Shown: piece by piece, positions 35,878 through 44,536 of the stretch | Layout: each line of letters starts with the position of its first letter | Numbering within the stretch: the first letter of the stretch is position 1 | NCBI GenBank assembly: GCA_016721725.1 | Contig: JADKHN010000006.1 | Coordinates: forward strand, 558,001-622,000 | Length of the DNA: 64,000 bases | Reading direction: 5' to 3' | Source of the DNA: Chitinophagaceae bacterium | GTDB lineage: Bacteria; Bacteroidota; Bacteroidia; Chitinophagales; Chitinophagaceae | Made by a program: the position numbers and the translations under genes | Notes under the pieces: model-generated | Database searches by the model: none | Seen by the model: the letters and a program-made list of their open reading frames with translations, nothing else | Told to the model about the DNA's origin: nothing

Positions 35878-37050
35878 ATGAAAAAAATACCGTATCTCTT
35901 TTTGATCTTCTTCAATACCGTGTTTGCCCAAGTGAACCTCTCTGAAGGACTGAAAGCCTACTACCCTTTCTCGGGCAACGCCGACGACGCCAGCGGAAAT
36001 AACAACAACCCGGTCTTCAATAATACCACGTTCACCAACGACCGTTTCGGGAAACCCAACAGCGCCTGCCATTTCAACGGCATCGATAATTATATCAAGA
36101 TCCCGAATGCCCCTTCCCTGAATTTCGGGCGGCAGATCACGTTGTTTGTCTGGGTAAGGCCCACTGGCTTCTATCATGATGTCTGCCATGCCAGTTCGAT
36201 CCTGACCAAGGGCAGCGGAAATTACAAACCCGGCACTTTTGCTTTGCGTTTCGATGACGCCCTGTACACCGAAGGTGAAGGCTGCAGCGGGGAAATGCTG
36301 AAAGATTCCCTGCACCATAATTTCCGGGGCACCGGCACCACCTTGAAACCTTACACCCCTTATATCAACAGGAACGAATGGTATGCGGTGACCTATATCA
36401 ACGATGGTATGACCGCCAAACTCTATGTGGACTGTGAGCTGAAATACGCCATTGATTTCAAGGAGATCTTTACCAACCGCGACGATTTGTACCTGGGCCG
36501 GCTGGATGATCCCTATTACCCGTTCTGGCTGAACGGCGACCTGGATGAGGTGAGGATCTATGACCGGGTGCTGAATGTGGCGGAGATGTATGCGCTTTGT
36601 GATAAGAAGAAAGATACCGTGAAGATCGTACCGCCACCACCACCCCTGGTGATCGCGGATACCCCGGTCATTAAAACCCCGGATCCCGTAAAGGAACCCC
36701 CGCTCGAAAAAAGGAACAAGGAACTGATCCGCCAGATCACGGTGGACCATGATTCCATTTCAGTCACGCTGTATGACAATGGCCAGATCGACGGGGATAC
36801 CGTCACCCTGATCTACAATGACAAGATATTGGCCACCCACCGCAAGTTGACCGACAAACCGCAGACCTTCATCATTAAAATAACGCCCGGCAACAGCCGG
36901 AATGAACTGATCATGTACGCCGAGAACCTGGGCAGCATCCCGCCCAATACGGCCTTAATGGTGATCTATGACGGTGATAAGCGCTATGAATTGAACGTGA
37001 GCAGCAGCAAGACGACGAACGGGGCGGTGTCGTTCAGGTTAAGAGAATAA
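35878..37050 (+). CDS. Secreted LamG-domain (concanavalin-like) protein
   Basis: 390 residues from ATG 35878, 32 bases after purB. Signal peptide MKKIPYLFLIFFNTVFAQ, then a LamG/laminin_G_3 domain (residues ~20-235): GLKAYYPFSGNADDASGNNN, ACHFNGIDNYIKIPNAPSLNF, and DLYLGRLDDPYYPFWLNGDLDEVRIYDRVLN. A Pro-rich linker (IVPPPPPLVIADTPVIKTPDPVKEPP) leads to a C-terminal beta domain (~275-390, ITVDHDSISVTLYDNGQIDGDTVTLIYND) that is common in Bacteroidota secreted proteins. No T9SS sorting tail is evident. Probably a surface or periplasmic carbohydrate- or protein-binding protein. Confidence 0.88.
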   Translation: MKKIPYLFLIFFNTVFAQVNLSEGLKAYYPFSGNADDASGNNNNPVFNNTTFTNDRFGKPNSACHFNGIDNYIKIPNAPSLNFGRQITLFVWVRPTGFYHDVCHASSILTKGSGNYKPGTFALRFDDALYTEGEGCSGEMLKDSLHHNFRGTGTTLKPYTPYINRNEWYAVTYINDGMTAKLYVDCELKYAIDFKEIFTNRDDLYLGRLDDPYYPFWLNGDLDEVRIYDRVLNVAEMYALCDKKKDTVKIVPPPPPLVIADTPVIKTPDPVKEPPLEKRNKELIRQITVDHDSISVTLYDNGQIDGDTVTLIYNDKILATHRKLTDKPQTFIIKITPGNSRNELIMYAENLGSIPPNTALMVIYDGDKRYELNVSSSKTTNGAVSFRLRE

Positions 37051-37119
37051 AGCCGGTAAAAAGGTTTAAAAGGTTTAAGTCGTTTAAAGGTTTTCTAACT
37101 TAGTAAGCTCTTTTTTTAT

Positions 37120-37218
37120 TTCAACGCCTTCAACGCCTTCAACGCCTTCAACGCCTTCAACGCCTTCAACGCCTTCAACGCCTTCAACGTCTTAAACGTC
37201 ATCAACGCCTTCAACGTC
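37120..37218. repeat. Nine-bp tandem repeat, eleven units
   Basis: TTCAACGCC is repeated head to tail seven times from 37120 to 37182. Four variant units (TTCAACGTC, TTAAACGTC, ATCAACGCC, TTCAACGTC) follow to 37218. It lies between the ends of the converging LamG and prfC genes. The preceding 37060-37098 is a related AGGTTTAAA-type word tract. Confidence 0.9.
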
Positions 37219-37223
37219 CCAAC

Positions 37224-38810
37224 CTACTTATGTATCTCACTCGTAAAATGGAACTCTATATCCGGGTTATTCGTTCTTTCGGTATTGAGGAACCATTCGC
37301 TGTTGGCCAGGTAAACGATATGCCCGTCCTTGTCCATTGCGATATTGGCCTGTTTGAATCGGATGAAATCCTCCAGTTTTTTGGGATCCTTGCTGGTTAG
37401 CCAGCAGGCTTTGAAGAAGGGCAGGTTATTCATCTGTACCGAGGCCCCGTATTCCTGTAAGAGGCGGTACTGGATCACTTCAAACTGCAGTTCGCCCACA
37501 CATCCGATGATCTTCTTGTTCCCGCCGAACTGGGTGAATAACTGGGCGACGCCTTCATCGGTGAGTTGCAGCAATCCTTTTTCCAATTGTTTGGTCTTCA
37601 TCGGGTCCTTGTTCACCACTTCCTTGAAGATCTCGGGTGAGAAGCTGGGAATGCCGGTGAAATAGAAATTCTCCCCTTCGGTCATGGTATCGCCGATCTT
37701 GAAATTACCGGTATCGAAGAGTCCCACCACATCGCCCGGATAGGCATCGTCGATCACTTCTTTCTGGCGGGCCAGGAAGGAATAGGGATTGCTGAACCGT
37801 ACATCCTTGTCCAGGCGAACATGATGATAATACTGATTGCGTTCAAAACGTCCACTGCAAACCCTAAGGAAAGCGATCCGGTCGTGGTGCTTAGGGTCCA
37901 GGTTGGCGTGTATCTTGAAGATGAACCCGCTGAACTTGTCCTCTTCCGGTTTCACGTCACGCAGGGTGGTGTGCCTGGGGCGGGGTGTGGGGGCGATGCG
38001 GATGAAGGTATCCAGCATTTCCCGTACGCCGAAATTGTTCACGGCGCTGCCGAAGAAGACCGGCGCGGTCTTCCCGCTCAGGTAATCATCCACATTGAGC
38101 GGTCCGTAAACCCCGTCGATCAGTTCCACATCCTCCCGGAGCGTATGGGCATCCTTCTCCCCGATCTTATTATCCAGCAGTTTGTCCTGGAGGTCTTTGA
38201 TCTCCACGACGTCCTCGTCATTGGCTTTTGTTCCGGCAGTGAACAGAACCAGGCTCTTCTCATGAAGGTCGTATACTCCCTTAAACTCCTTTCCGCTGTT
38301 GATGGGCCAGGTATTGGGATGCAGGTTGATCTTGAGTTCCTTTTCAATCTCTTCCAGCAGGTCGAACCGGTTCTTTCCGTCGCGGTCCATTTTATTGATG
38401 AACACGATCACGGGCGTGCTGCGCATGGCGATCACTTCCATCAAACGTCGGGTCTGAGCCTCTACCCCGTTGACACTGTCGATCACCAGTACAACGCTGT
38501 CCACCGCGGTCAGCGTACGATAGGTATCCTCCGCAAAATCCTTGTGGCCCGGCGTATCCAGCAGGTTGATGAGGTGGCCCTCGTATTCAAAGGTCATCAC
38601 ACTGGTGGCTACGCTGATACCCCGTTGCCTTTCGATCTCCATGAAATCGGAAGTCGCGTGCTTTTTGATCTTATTGCTTTTTACCGCGCCGGCGGTCTGT
38701 ATGGCTCCGCCAAAGAGCAGGAACTTCTCGGTCAAGGTCGTCTTTCCCGCATCCGGGTGAGAGATGATGGCGAAGGTCTTGCGTTTGTTTATTTCGTTGA
38801 TATATTTCAT
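37224..38810 (-). CDS. prfC: Peptide chain release factor 3
   Basis: 528 residues from ATG 38810. Translational GTPase motifs: P-loop [22 protein letters not shown], switch region with [28 protein letters not shown], and [20 protein letters not shown]. Length and C-terminal domains match RF3, which recycles RF1/RF2 from the ribosome after peptide release. Confidence 0.95.
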   Translation of the reverse strand: MKYINEINKRKTFAIISHPDAGKTTLTEKFLLFGGAIQTAGAVKSNKIKKHATSDFMEIERQRGISVATSVMTFEYEGHLINLLDTPGHKDFAEDTYRTLTAVDSVVLVIDSVNGVEAQTRRLMEVIAMRSTPVIVFINKMDRDGKNRFDLLEEIEKELKINLHPNTWPINSGKEFKGVYDLHEKSLVLFTAGTKANDEDVVEIKDLQDKLLDNKIGEKDAHTLREDVELIDGVYGPLNVDDYLSGKTAPVFFGSAVNNFGVREMLDTFIRIAPTPRPRHTTLRDVKPEEDKFSGFIFKIHANLDPKHHDRIAFLRVCSGRFERNQYYHHVRLDKDVRFSNPYSFLARQKEVIDDAYPGDVVGLFDTGNFKIGDTMTEGENFYFTGIPSFSPEIFKEVVNKDPMKTKQLEKGLLQLTDEGVAQLFTQFGGNKKIIGCVGELQFEVIQYRLLQEYGASVQMNNLPFFKACWLTSKDPKKLEDFIRFKQANIAMDKDGHIVYLANSEWFLNTERTNNPDIEFHFTSEIHK

Positions 38811-39165
38811 GTTAAGAAAGCTGTTAGCAATTAGCTGTTAGTTGTCCCTGAGAATAGTTGCTCTTTTAGCTAATAGCTAACAGCTAATGGCTAATAGCTA
38901 AAAAAAGAGCCGCAAAGGTACGTTAAGTAGCTTTATGAAAATTGGCTTTCAGGCAAAAACAAAATGTCATCCTGAGCCTGTCGAAGGGAACGTATTGCTT
39001 CCTCTTTGGCATGGCTTCGACAAGCTCAGCCTGACAACATTTTAGACTTGTCTGTAATGCTAAGCTTTTTTATCACCATGCCTGTCCAGGAGCATTATGG
39101 TAAGCCGGTCAAATGGACCCCATTTTTCCCCTGAACAATCCATTTCCTTGGCGTAATTTTGGTGT
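38811..39165. repeat. Repeat-filled spacer upstream of prfC
   Basis: 38819-38843 and 38869-38902 are arms of a word tract built on TAGCTAA / CTGTTAG, which are partly complementary to each other. 38965-38987 (TGTCATCCTGAGCCTGTCGAAGG) and 39014-39036 (CTTCGACAAGCTCAGCCTGACA) are an inverted pair of the CTTCGACA repeat family. No gene is seen. Confidence 0.75.
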
Positions 39166-40410
39166 ATGCTCAAGTCGCTGCACATCATGGCCAATTCACT
39201 TCGCCTCACTTTCCAGGAGTTAAGGGTGAATAAGTTGCGGACAGCCTTGAGCCTCACCGGTATCGCCTTCGGCATTTTCTGCATCATTGGGGTATTGGCG
39301 GCTGTGAACAGCCTGGAACGTAATATCCAGGGAGAGGTGAAAAGCCTGGGCACCAATACGATCTATATCGACAAATGGGATTACAGCGGTGGTCCGGACA
39401 AACCCATGTGGAAATTCAGGGCCAGGCCCGTGGCCAAATATGAGGAAGTGGAGATGATCCGTCAACGTTCCCAATTGCTTGACGACATATCTTACCTGAT
39501 GCAAACCATCGGCACGGTCACTTATAAGGACAATCTGATCCAATCGGCACGCATCTACGGTATCATTGAATCGCAGATGATCATACAGCCGGTCAAGTTT
39601 GACGCAGGCCGTTTCTTTTCACCTTCCGAATTTGAATCCGGGGCCAGGATATGCCTCATCGGTTACGCCAACGCCGAAAGTTTATTTGGTACCAGTGAAC
39701 GGGCCCTGGGAAAACAGATCGATATACGGGGCAAGAAAGCCACCATCATCGGGGTCTTGAAAAAAGAAGGCAAGAATTTCATCGGGTGGGACTATGACAA
39801 TTGCGTGATGATGCCGTATAAATTCTGCAAACAGGTATTTGACGAGGCCAGCAGCAATCCCATCCTGATCGCGAAAGGAAAGGACGGCGTTCTCACCGCT
39901 GCACTGAGTGATGAATTGCATGGCATCATGCGACAGATCAGGAAACTGAGTCCCACACAAGAAGACAATTTCTCCCTCAACAGCGTGGAAGCATTCAGCA
40001 AGGCCATTACGGGTTTCTTTTCCGTGCTGAATATCGTGGGCGGGATCGTGGGCGGCATCAGCCTGATCGTGGGGTTATTCGGCATCGCCAATATCATGTT
40101 CGTGACCGTCAAGGAACGTACGGGCATGATCGGACTGAAAAAAGCGGTTGGCGCCAAAAGCAGCAGCATCCTGTTCGAATTCCTGCTTGAAGCGATCATC
40201 CTATGCCTGTTGGGCGGCGGCATCGGCCTTTTATTCGTGTATATCGGAACCCTCATTTCTTCCAGTCTGCTGAAGTTCCCCATCTATATCTCTGCCCCGA
40301 TGCTGATGATCACCATATTCGTTTGCCTGGTGGTTGGCATCATCGCCGGGATCTTCCCGGCCTCCCGTGCAGCTAAAATGGATCCGGTGGTGGCGATCCG
40401 GAGTAAGTAA
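39166..40410 (+). CDS. MacB-like ABC transporter permease (FtsX family)
   Basis: 414 residues. ATG 39166 is one start. A TAATTTTG box at 39154-39161 lies so close that the internal ATG 39187 (MANSLRLTFQELRVNKLR) may be the real one. Four membrane segments: one at the N terminus (LRTALSLTGIAFGIFCIIGVLAAV) and three near the C terminus. They flank a large periplasmic MacB-type domain (residues ~45-275). The KERTGMIGLKKAVGAKSSSIL and FPASRAAKMDPVVAIRSK segments are typical of FtsX/MacB permeases. No ATPase subunit is adjacent, so its partner is elsewhere. Confidence 0.9.
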   Translation: MLKSLHIMANSLRLTFQELRVNKLRTALSLTGIAFGIFCIIGVLAAVNSLERNIQGEVKSLGTNTIYIDKWDYSGGPDKPMWKFRARPVAKYEEVEMIRQRSQLLDDISYLMQTIGTVTYKDNLIQSARIYGIIESQMIIQPVKFDAGRFFSPSEFESGARICLIGYANAESLFGTSERALGKQIDIRGKKATIIGVLKKEGKNFIGWDYDNCVMMPYKFCKQVFDEASSNPILIAKGKDGVLTAALSDELHGIMRQIRKLSPTQEDNFSLNSVEAFSKAITGFFSVLNIVGGIVGGISLIVGLFGIANIMFVTVKERTGMIGLKKAVGAKSSSILFEFLLEAIILCLLGGGIGLLFVYIGTLISSSLLKFPIYISAPMLMITIFVCLVVGIIAGIFPASRAAKMDPVVAIRSK

Positions 40411-40428
40411 GGTTATTATAAATGCTGA

Positions 40429-40521
40429 ATGTTGAATTTTGAATTAAGAATTACCTTCGCATCCCAATAATTCAACATTCAACATTCAACATTCAACATT
40501 CAACATTCAACATTCAACATT
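40429..40521. repeat. ATTCAAC heptamer tract abutting tsaD
   Basis: After a TGAATTTTGAATTAAGAATT-like lead (40426-40452) the word ATTCAAC repeats head to tail about seven times from 40469 to 40519 and runs straight into the tsaD coding sequence. A 7-base period puts all three reading frames through the tract without a stop. Confidence 0.9.
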
Positions 40522-41562
40522 ATCCCCACCCTCCTCGCCATAGAATCCTCCTGCGATGAAACATCCGCTTCGGTTTGTACTGATGGACGGATCCTGTCTA
40601 ATATCATCGCCACGCAAAAAGTACATGAACAATACGGAGGCGTGGTTCCCGAACTGGCCAGCCGTGCGCATATGCAACATATCGTTCCCGTGGTGGATGT
40701 AGCGTTAAAAACGGCCGGATGCTCACTTAATGACCTCGACGCCATTGCATTCACCCGTTCTCCCGGATTGATCGGATCCTTATTGGTGGGCACTCAATTC
40801 GCCAAATCCCTGGCCCTGGCGCTGGATAAGCCCCTGATCGCCGTGCACCATATGCAGGCCCATGTCCTGGCCAACCTGATCGGCGACCCCAAACCGGCAT
40901 TCCCTTTCTTATGCCTGACCGTCAGCGGCGGACATACCCAGATCGTATTGTGTGAATCGCCTGGGCAATTGACAGTGATCGGCGAGACCATTGATGATGC
41001 AGCGGGTGAAGCTTTTGACAAGACCGCCAAATTACTCGGACTCCCCTATCCCGGTGGGCCCCTGATCGACAAATACGCAGCAACAGGTAATCCGAATCGA
41101 TTTAAATTTCCCGAACCGCAAATAGCCGGACTGGATTTCAGTTTCAGCGGCCTGAAGACCTCTATACTTTATTTTCTGAAGAATGCCGGTGAAAGCAATA
41201 TCTACAAAGAGGAGTTCCTGGCTGGTGAGGATGAACAGAAACGCTTCATTGAAGATAACCTGGCAGATATCTGCGCTTCTGTACAGAACCGTATCGTTAG
41301 CATACTGCTGAATAAACTCAGGAAGGCTGCAAATCAAACCGGAATCAACCAGGTATGTCTTTCAGGAGGCGTAAGCGCCAACTCCGGCTTGCGCAAAGCT
41401 TTTACCGAGATGGGATTGAAAGAGAACTGGAAGACCTATATACCCGAATTCCAGTATTGTACGGATAATGCCGGCATGATCGCGATCACAGCTTATTATA
41501 AATTCTTGGCCGGAGATTTTTCGGAACTGAATGTAAGTCCTACTGCCAGGGCGGAGTGGTAG
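40519..41562 (+). CDS. tsaD: tRNA N6-adenosine threonylcarbamoyltransferase TsaD, with non-canonical start
   Basis: The family N terminus (TLLAIESSCDETSASV) is encoded from 40528 on. In that frame no ATG, GTG or TTG lies between the TAA at 40468-40470 and GTG 40642, which would cut the motif off. The likely start is ATT 40519 inside the last heptamer unit, giving 347 residues, close to the usual 335-345. Motifs: HHMQAHVLANLIG (metal-binding His pair), LTVSGGHTQI, GEAFDKTAKLLGLPYPGGP, and CLSGGVSANSGLR. TsaD transfers the threonylcarbamoyl group to A37 of ANN-decoding tRNAs and is normally essential. Stop is TAG. Confidence 0.93.
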   Translation: MIPTLLAIESSCDETSASVCTDGRILSNIIATQKVHEQYGGVVPELASRAHMQHIVPVVDVALKTAGCSLNDLDAIAFTRSPGLIGSLLVGTQFAKSLALALDKPLIAVHHMQAHVLANLIGDPKPAFPFLCLTVSGGHTQIVLCESPGQLTVIGETIDDAAGEAFDKTAKLLGLPYPGGPLIDKYAATGNPNRFKFPEPQIAGLDFSFSGLKTSILYFLKNAGESNIYKEEFLAGEDEQKRFIEDNLADICASVQNRIVSILLNKLRKAANQTGINQVCLSGGVSANSGLRKAFTEMGLKENWKTYIPEFQYCTDNAGMIAITAYYKFLAGDFSELNVSPTARAEW

Positions 41563-41570
41563 AGAGGTAT

Positions 41571-41608
41571 ATAGTTTGTTAGTTTTTAGTTTGTTAGTTT
41601 TTAGTTGT
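41571..41608. repeat. TTTGTTAGTTTTTAG word tract upstream of the trmN6-like gene
   Basis: TTTGTTAGTTTTTAG occurs twice in a row and is followed by TTGTATC. The same word recurs at 55449-55490 and 55568-55590, after other genes. Confidence 0.85.
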
Positions 41609-41641
41609 ATCAATCCAACATTTATCATTCATCATTTCCAA

Positions 41642-42346
41642 TTGTCTAACTCCTATTTCCAGTTCAAACAATTCACCGTCCACCAGGACCGGTGCGCCAT
41701 GAAAGTATGCACGGATGCCTGTCTGTTCGGCGCCTCGATCCCGGCAGGTAATTACAGACATATTTTGGACATCGGAACCGGAACCGGTTTATTGAGTCTG
41801 ATGCTGGCGCAGAAAATCCCGGAGGCAAACATCGACGCCGTTGAGATCGATGCCGATGCCGCCACGCAGGCAAAGGAGAATTTCAACGCCTCGCCCTGGG
41901 GAGAAAGTTTACAGGTCTGTCATACAGACATTTTATCCTATTCAGCAGACAAACCATACAACCTGATCATCAGCAATCCTCCTTTCTTTGAAGGTGATCT
42001 GCAAAGTGATGATGAAAGCAGGAACAAGGCAAAGCATCATACTTCATTAAACCTGCGGCAACTGCTGGAAGTTGCGGACCGGCATCTGGAACCAGATGGG
42101 ATTTTCGCCATACTGCTCCCCTACCACCGATTGGTTTATTTTGAAGATCTCGCGAGAGAATACGGATTCCATGTAAACAGGAAGATCCTGATCAGACAAA
42201 CCCCAAAGCATGATTTCTTCAGGGCTATCCTTTTCTTATCCAATGAAAAAACTGACTCCGTCACAACAGAGATGAGTATCCGGGGAAGCAATAATGAATA
42301 CAGTGAAGAGTTTGTCGGGTTGCTGAGGGATTATTATTTGAAATAG
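41642..42346 (+). CDS. tRNA1(Val) (adenine-N6)-methyltransferase-like protein (TrmN6/YfiC family)
   Basis: I start at TTG 41642 (reads as M-SNSYFQFKQFTVHQDRCAMKVCTDACLFGAS), which matches the usual N terminus of the family in Bacteroidota; further upstream the frame only translates a repeat. About 234 residues. SAM motif I HILDIGTGTGLLSLMLAQK, and the N6-adenine catalytic NPPF motif in NLIISNPPFFEGDL. It should methylate A37 of tRNA-Val. No ATG is available nearby. Confidence 0.87.
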   Translation: MSNSYFQFKQFTVHQDRCAMKVCTDACLFGASIPAGNYRHILDIGTGTGLLSLMLAQKIPEANIDAVEIDADAATQAKENFNASPWGESLQVCHTDILSYSADKPYNLIISNPPFFEGDLQSDDESRNKAKHHTSLNLRQLLEVADRHLEPDGIFAILLPYHRLVYFEDLAREYGFHVNRKILIRQTPKHDFFRAILFLSNEKTDSVTTEMSIRGSNNEYSEEFVGLLRDYYLK

Positions 42347-42352
42347 AAGAAC

Positions 42353-42457
42353 GGCCCCCTCTAAATCTCCCCCGGAGGGAGAGACTTCGAAGACCCTGCA
42401 AAAAAGAAAGCGCTTTCAAAATATTATACTCTATTAAGTCTCCCCCTTCGGGGTAGC
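42353..42457. repeat. Paired CCCCCTCTAAATCTCCCCC / TCTCCCCCTTCGGGG dispersed repeat
   Basis: 42353-42387 carries CCCCCTCTAAATCTCCCCC with a GGAGGGAGAGACTT arm. 42439-42457 carries AGTCTCCCCCTTCGGGGT, which is also the 3' end of the dehydrogenase gene. The words are of a type I know from Bacteroidota intergenic regions. Confidence 0.6.
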
Positions 42458-43678
42458 AATAGCTATTGGGATGGAGGGGACCTCCTCCGCATACTCCTTC
42501 ATATAGCCATAAGGCTCCGTCAGTTCTCCTTTATCCAGCATTGTCGCATGTGAAATGATCGCTGAACCTCCCAGTCGGATATCATCCAATACATATTTGA
42601 TCAGTTGCTCGCCAAAATAACGGCTCGCGTCACGGGGCAGTTCATTGGGCAGGTTCCCAACTGCCATCACATCGATGGAATTGGGGAGGTAAGGCGCTGT
42701 TTTTTCAAATGTGGTCCGGTCCACGCCATAGACCGGATCATCGATGGTATTGTCGCCCAGGTTACAGGGCACCGACCCATGTTCATCATCAGTGATGTCG
42801 GCAATGGTCTTGATCCGGAAATTCTTATTCCGCAGGTCCTCCAGTTCAAATAACCTCGGTATATTCTTTTCCCAGTAGACCCCGTTCATCAGGATATCCG
42901 CTTCCGCCAGGAAATCAGGGAACGTGCATCCATACTCTTCGGGATGGGCATGAAAATCGTCCCGATTGTATTTCCCGGTATGCTTATGACAATACAGATC
43001 GGCTCCTTTCAGATGCACATAGACCGGGTAGCTGAATTCCCTTTCCATGAATTCTTCGGGTTCCACCTCATGCACGCCCATCAGGTTCATGATCTCCAGT
43101 ACGCCATGTGCCACGCGACCGCTTCCGGTCACGGCGATCTTCACATTGGGGAGTTTGAGTCCGAAGTAGGTATGCACCAGTTTCTGGAAACTGTTCACAT
43201 TGCCCACCCGCTGCAGTTTAAAAGCGCCGGTACGGTTGCCATAGGCCATCATGCCGTTGTGGGCTCCAACAATGCCGGCAAAGAAACCGAACCCGATGAT
43301 CCGGGTTCCGTCGGCATGTTCCAGGCATTCGTAATCGATGAGGGTGATCTTTTTATCCATCATGGCCCGGAAAAGCCCCTGGTTATGCGCCTGCATCTTT
43401 TTGGTATGTGAGAAGAACAGATAGGTCTTGCCCCCGATCAGCATATCAACAGGGACTTCCTTGATGCCCAGCAGCACATCGCAATCGCTGATGTCTTCCT
43501 TCACTTCCATGCCGGCCTGGATATATTCGGCATCCTTATAACAGCGGTTCGGAGAACTCTGAACCGTTACCCGTACATCCTTGAAGTGCTGGTGGAGCCA
43601 TTTACATTGGGCGGGAGTTAGCGCTACACGGTTATCGGGCGGGGTCTTTCCTTCCCGGATCAGTCCAAGCTTTAGCAT
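42434..43678 (-). CDS. AlaDH/PNT-type saccharopine dehydrogenase-like NAD(P) oxidoreductase
   Basis: 414 residues from ATG 43678. The N-terminal AlaDH/PNT fold has LGLIREGKTPPDNRVALTPAQCKWL, and the dinucleotide-binding part has VKIAVTGSGRVAHGVLEIMNLMGV. HGSVPCNLGDNTIDDPVYGVDR fits LYS1-like saccharopine dehydrogenases, which join or split lysine and 2-oxoglutarate. Bacterial relatives may have other substrates. The last residues and stop (ATPKGET) are encoded by a copy of a dispersed CCCCGAAGGGGGAGACTT-type repeat, so the C terminus may have been replaced by the repeat. Confidence 0.82.
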   Translation of the reverse strand: MLKLGLIREGKTPPDNRVALTPAQCKWLHQHFKDVRVTVQSSPNRCYKDAEYIQAGMEVKEDISDCDVLLGIKEVPVDMLIGGKTYLFFSHTKKMQAHNQGLFRAMMDKKITLIDYECLEHADGTRIIGFGFFAGIVGAHNGMMAYGNRTGAFKLQRVGNVNSFQKLVHTYFGLKLPNVKIAVTGSGRVAHGVLEIMNLMGVHEVEPEEFMEREFSYPVYVHLKGADLYCHKHTGKYNRDDFHAHPEEYGCTFPDFLAEADILMNGVYWEKNIPRLFELEDLRNKNFRIKTIADITDDEHGSVPCNLGDNTIDDPVYGVDRTTFEKTAPYLPNSIDVMAVGNLPNELPRDASRYFGEQLIKYVLDDIRLGGSAIISHATMLDKGELTEPYGYMKEYAEEVPSIPIAIATPKGET

Positions 43679-43731
43679 CGTTGAATCGTTTACAACGGCA
43701 AGTTAATTAATTTGGAAGTTGAAAGGGCAAA

Positions 43732-44226
43732 ATGGAAATTTGCAGGATGAATCATTTCGAACTCTTCGGGATACCGGTGCGTTTCAGGGTGGATAAAGGC
43801 GAACTGGCCCGGCTCTATTTTGAACTGCAAAAGAAATACCATCCCGATTTCTTCACGCAGGAAACAGAGGCGGAACAGGCCGAGGCCCTCGAACGCTCTT
43901 CACAGATCAACCAGGCGCTGAAGATCCTGCGCGACCCGGATGAAACCATCCGCTATGTCCTGCAGCTGAAAGGCATGCTGGATGACGACGAAAAATACCC
44001 CCTCCCGCCTGAATTTTTAATGGAGATGATGGAACTGAATGAAGATCTGGGGGAAGGCAGCCGGGAGCGGATCAACCAGCTGGAAACCGGGCTTTACCGG
44101 GCAGTGGAACCCATACTGGAGCAGTATTCCGAAGGCAATACCCCGGAATCAGATCTCGGGAAAGTGAAGGACTATTATTACAAGAAAAAATACCTGAAGC
44201 GTATTTTGGACAGATTGGAGGGATAG
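43732..44226 (+). CDS. hscB: Fe-S cluster assembly co-chaperone HscB
   Basis: 164 residues. ATG 43732 has an AGGG element just upstream; ATG 43747 (MNHFELFGIPV) is an alternative. The J domain contains YHPDFF with the HPD motif that stimulates HscA ATPase. The C-terminal HSCB domain (PPEFLMEMMELNEDLGEG...VKDYYYKKKYLKRILDRL) binds IscU. No isc genes are adjacent. Stop is TAG. Confidence 0.92.
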   Translation: MEICRMNHFELFGIPVRFRVDKGELARLYFELQKKYHPDFFTQETEAEQAEALERSSQINQALKILRDPDETIRYVLQLKGMLDDDEKYPLPPEFLMEMMELNEDLGEGSRERINQLETGLYRAVEPILEQYSEGNTPESDLGKVKDYYYKKKYLKRILDRLEG

Positions 44227-44332
44227 ATTAATATTGCAACCCGGTTGGAGGTTTAAGACGTTTAAAAGGTTTAAGGTTGTTATGTATAAAACTTTTAACC
44301 TTGAAACCCTTAAACCAATCTAACAATTAAAA

Positions 44333-44416
44333 GCCCATGTGGCGGAATTGGTAGACGCAGCAGACTCAAAATCTGCCGTTCGCAAGGGCGTGAAGGTTCG
44401 ATTCCTTTCGTGGGCA
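44333..44416 (+). tRNA. tRNA-Leu (anticodon CAA)
   Basis: Acceptor arms GCCCATG / CGTGGGC with A73, D-arm with GGCGGAATTGGTAGACGC, anticodon arm GCAGA-CTCAAAA-TCTGC giving CAA, a long class II variable arm (GTTCGCAAGGGCG) and a normal T-arm AAGGTTCGATTCCTT. CCA not encoded. 84 bases. Confidence 0.95.
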
Positions 44417-44422
44417 CTTAGT

Positions 44423-44450
44423 AAACCTCCCCGGTTCGGGGAGGTTTTTT
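44423..44450 (+). terminator. Intrinsic terminator of tRNA-Leu
   Basis: AAACCTCCCC (44423-44432) pairs with GGGGAGGTTT (44438-44447) around a 5-base loop, followed by T. Confidence 0.9.
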
Positions 44451-44460
44451 ATTTCATGAT

Positions 44461-44536
44461 CTGCCATTCACAAGGGTGTGAAGGTTCCCTGACTGTCTGC
44501 AAGTTGCAGGCAGGGATCCCTTACGTGGGCACTTAA
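44461..44536 (+). other. Degenerate duplicate of the 3' half of tRNA-Leu
   Basis: CTGCCATTCACAAGGGTGTGAAGGTTC matches the anticodon-stem, variable-arm and T-stem part of the upstream tRNA-Leu with few changes. After an inserted stretch (about 44489-44516), CCCTTACGTGGGCACTTA matches its 3' end and following bases. It lacks the 5' half. Such a partial copy is what remains when an element integrates at a tRNA 3' end, or is a tRNA pseudogene. Confidence 0.65.

Noticed and set aside
37120..37218. Possible CRISPR array
   Set aside because: The 9-bp units are head to tail with no spacers and no cas genes nearby.
40642..41562. tsaD starting at GTG 40642
   Set aside because: This would remove the conserved IESSCDETS motif that is clearly encoded upstream in the same frame.
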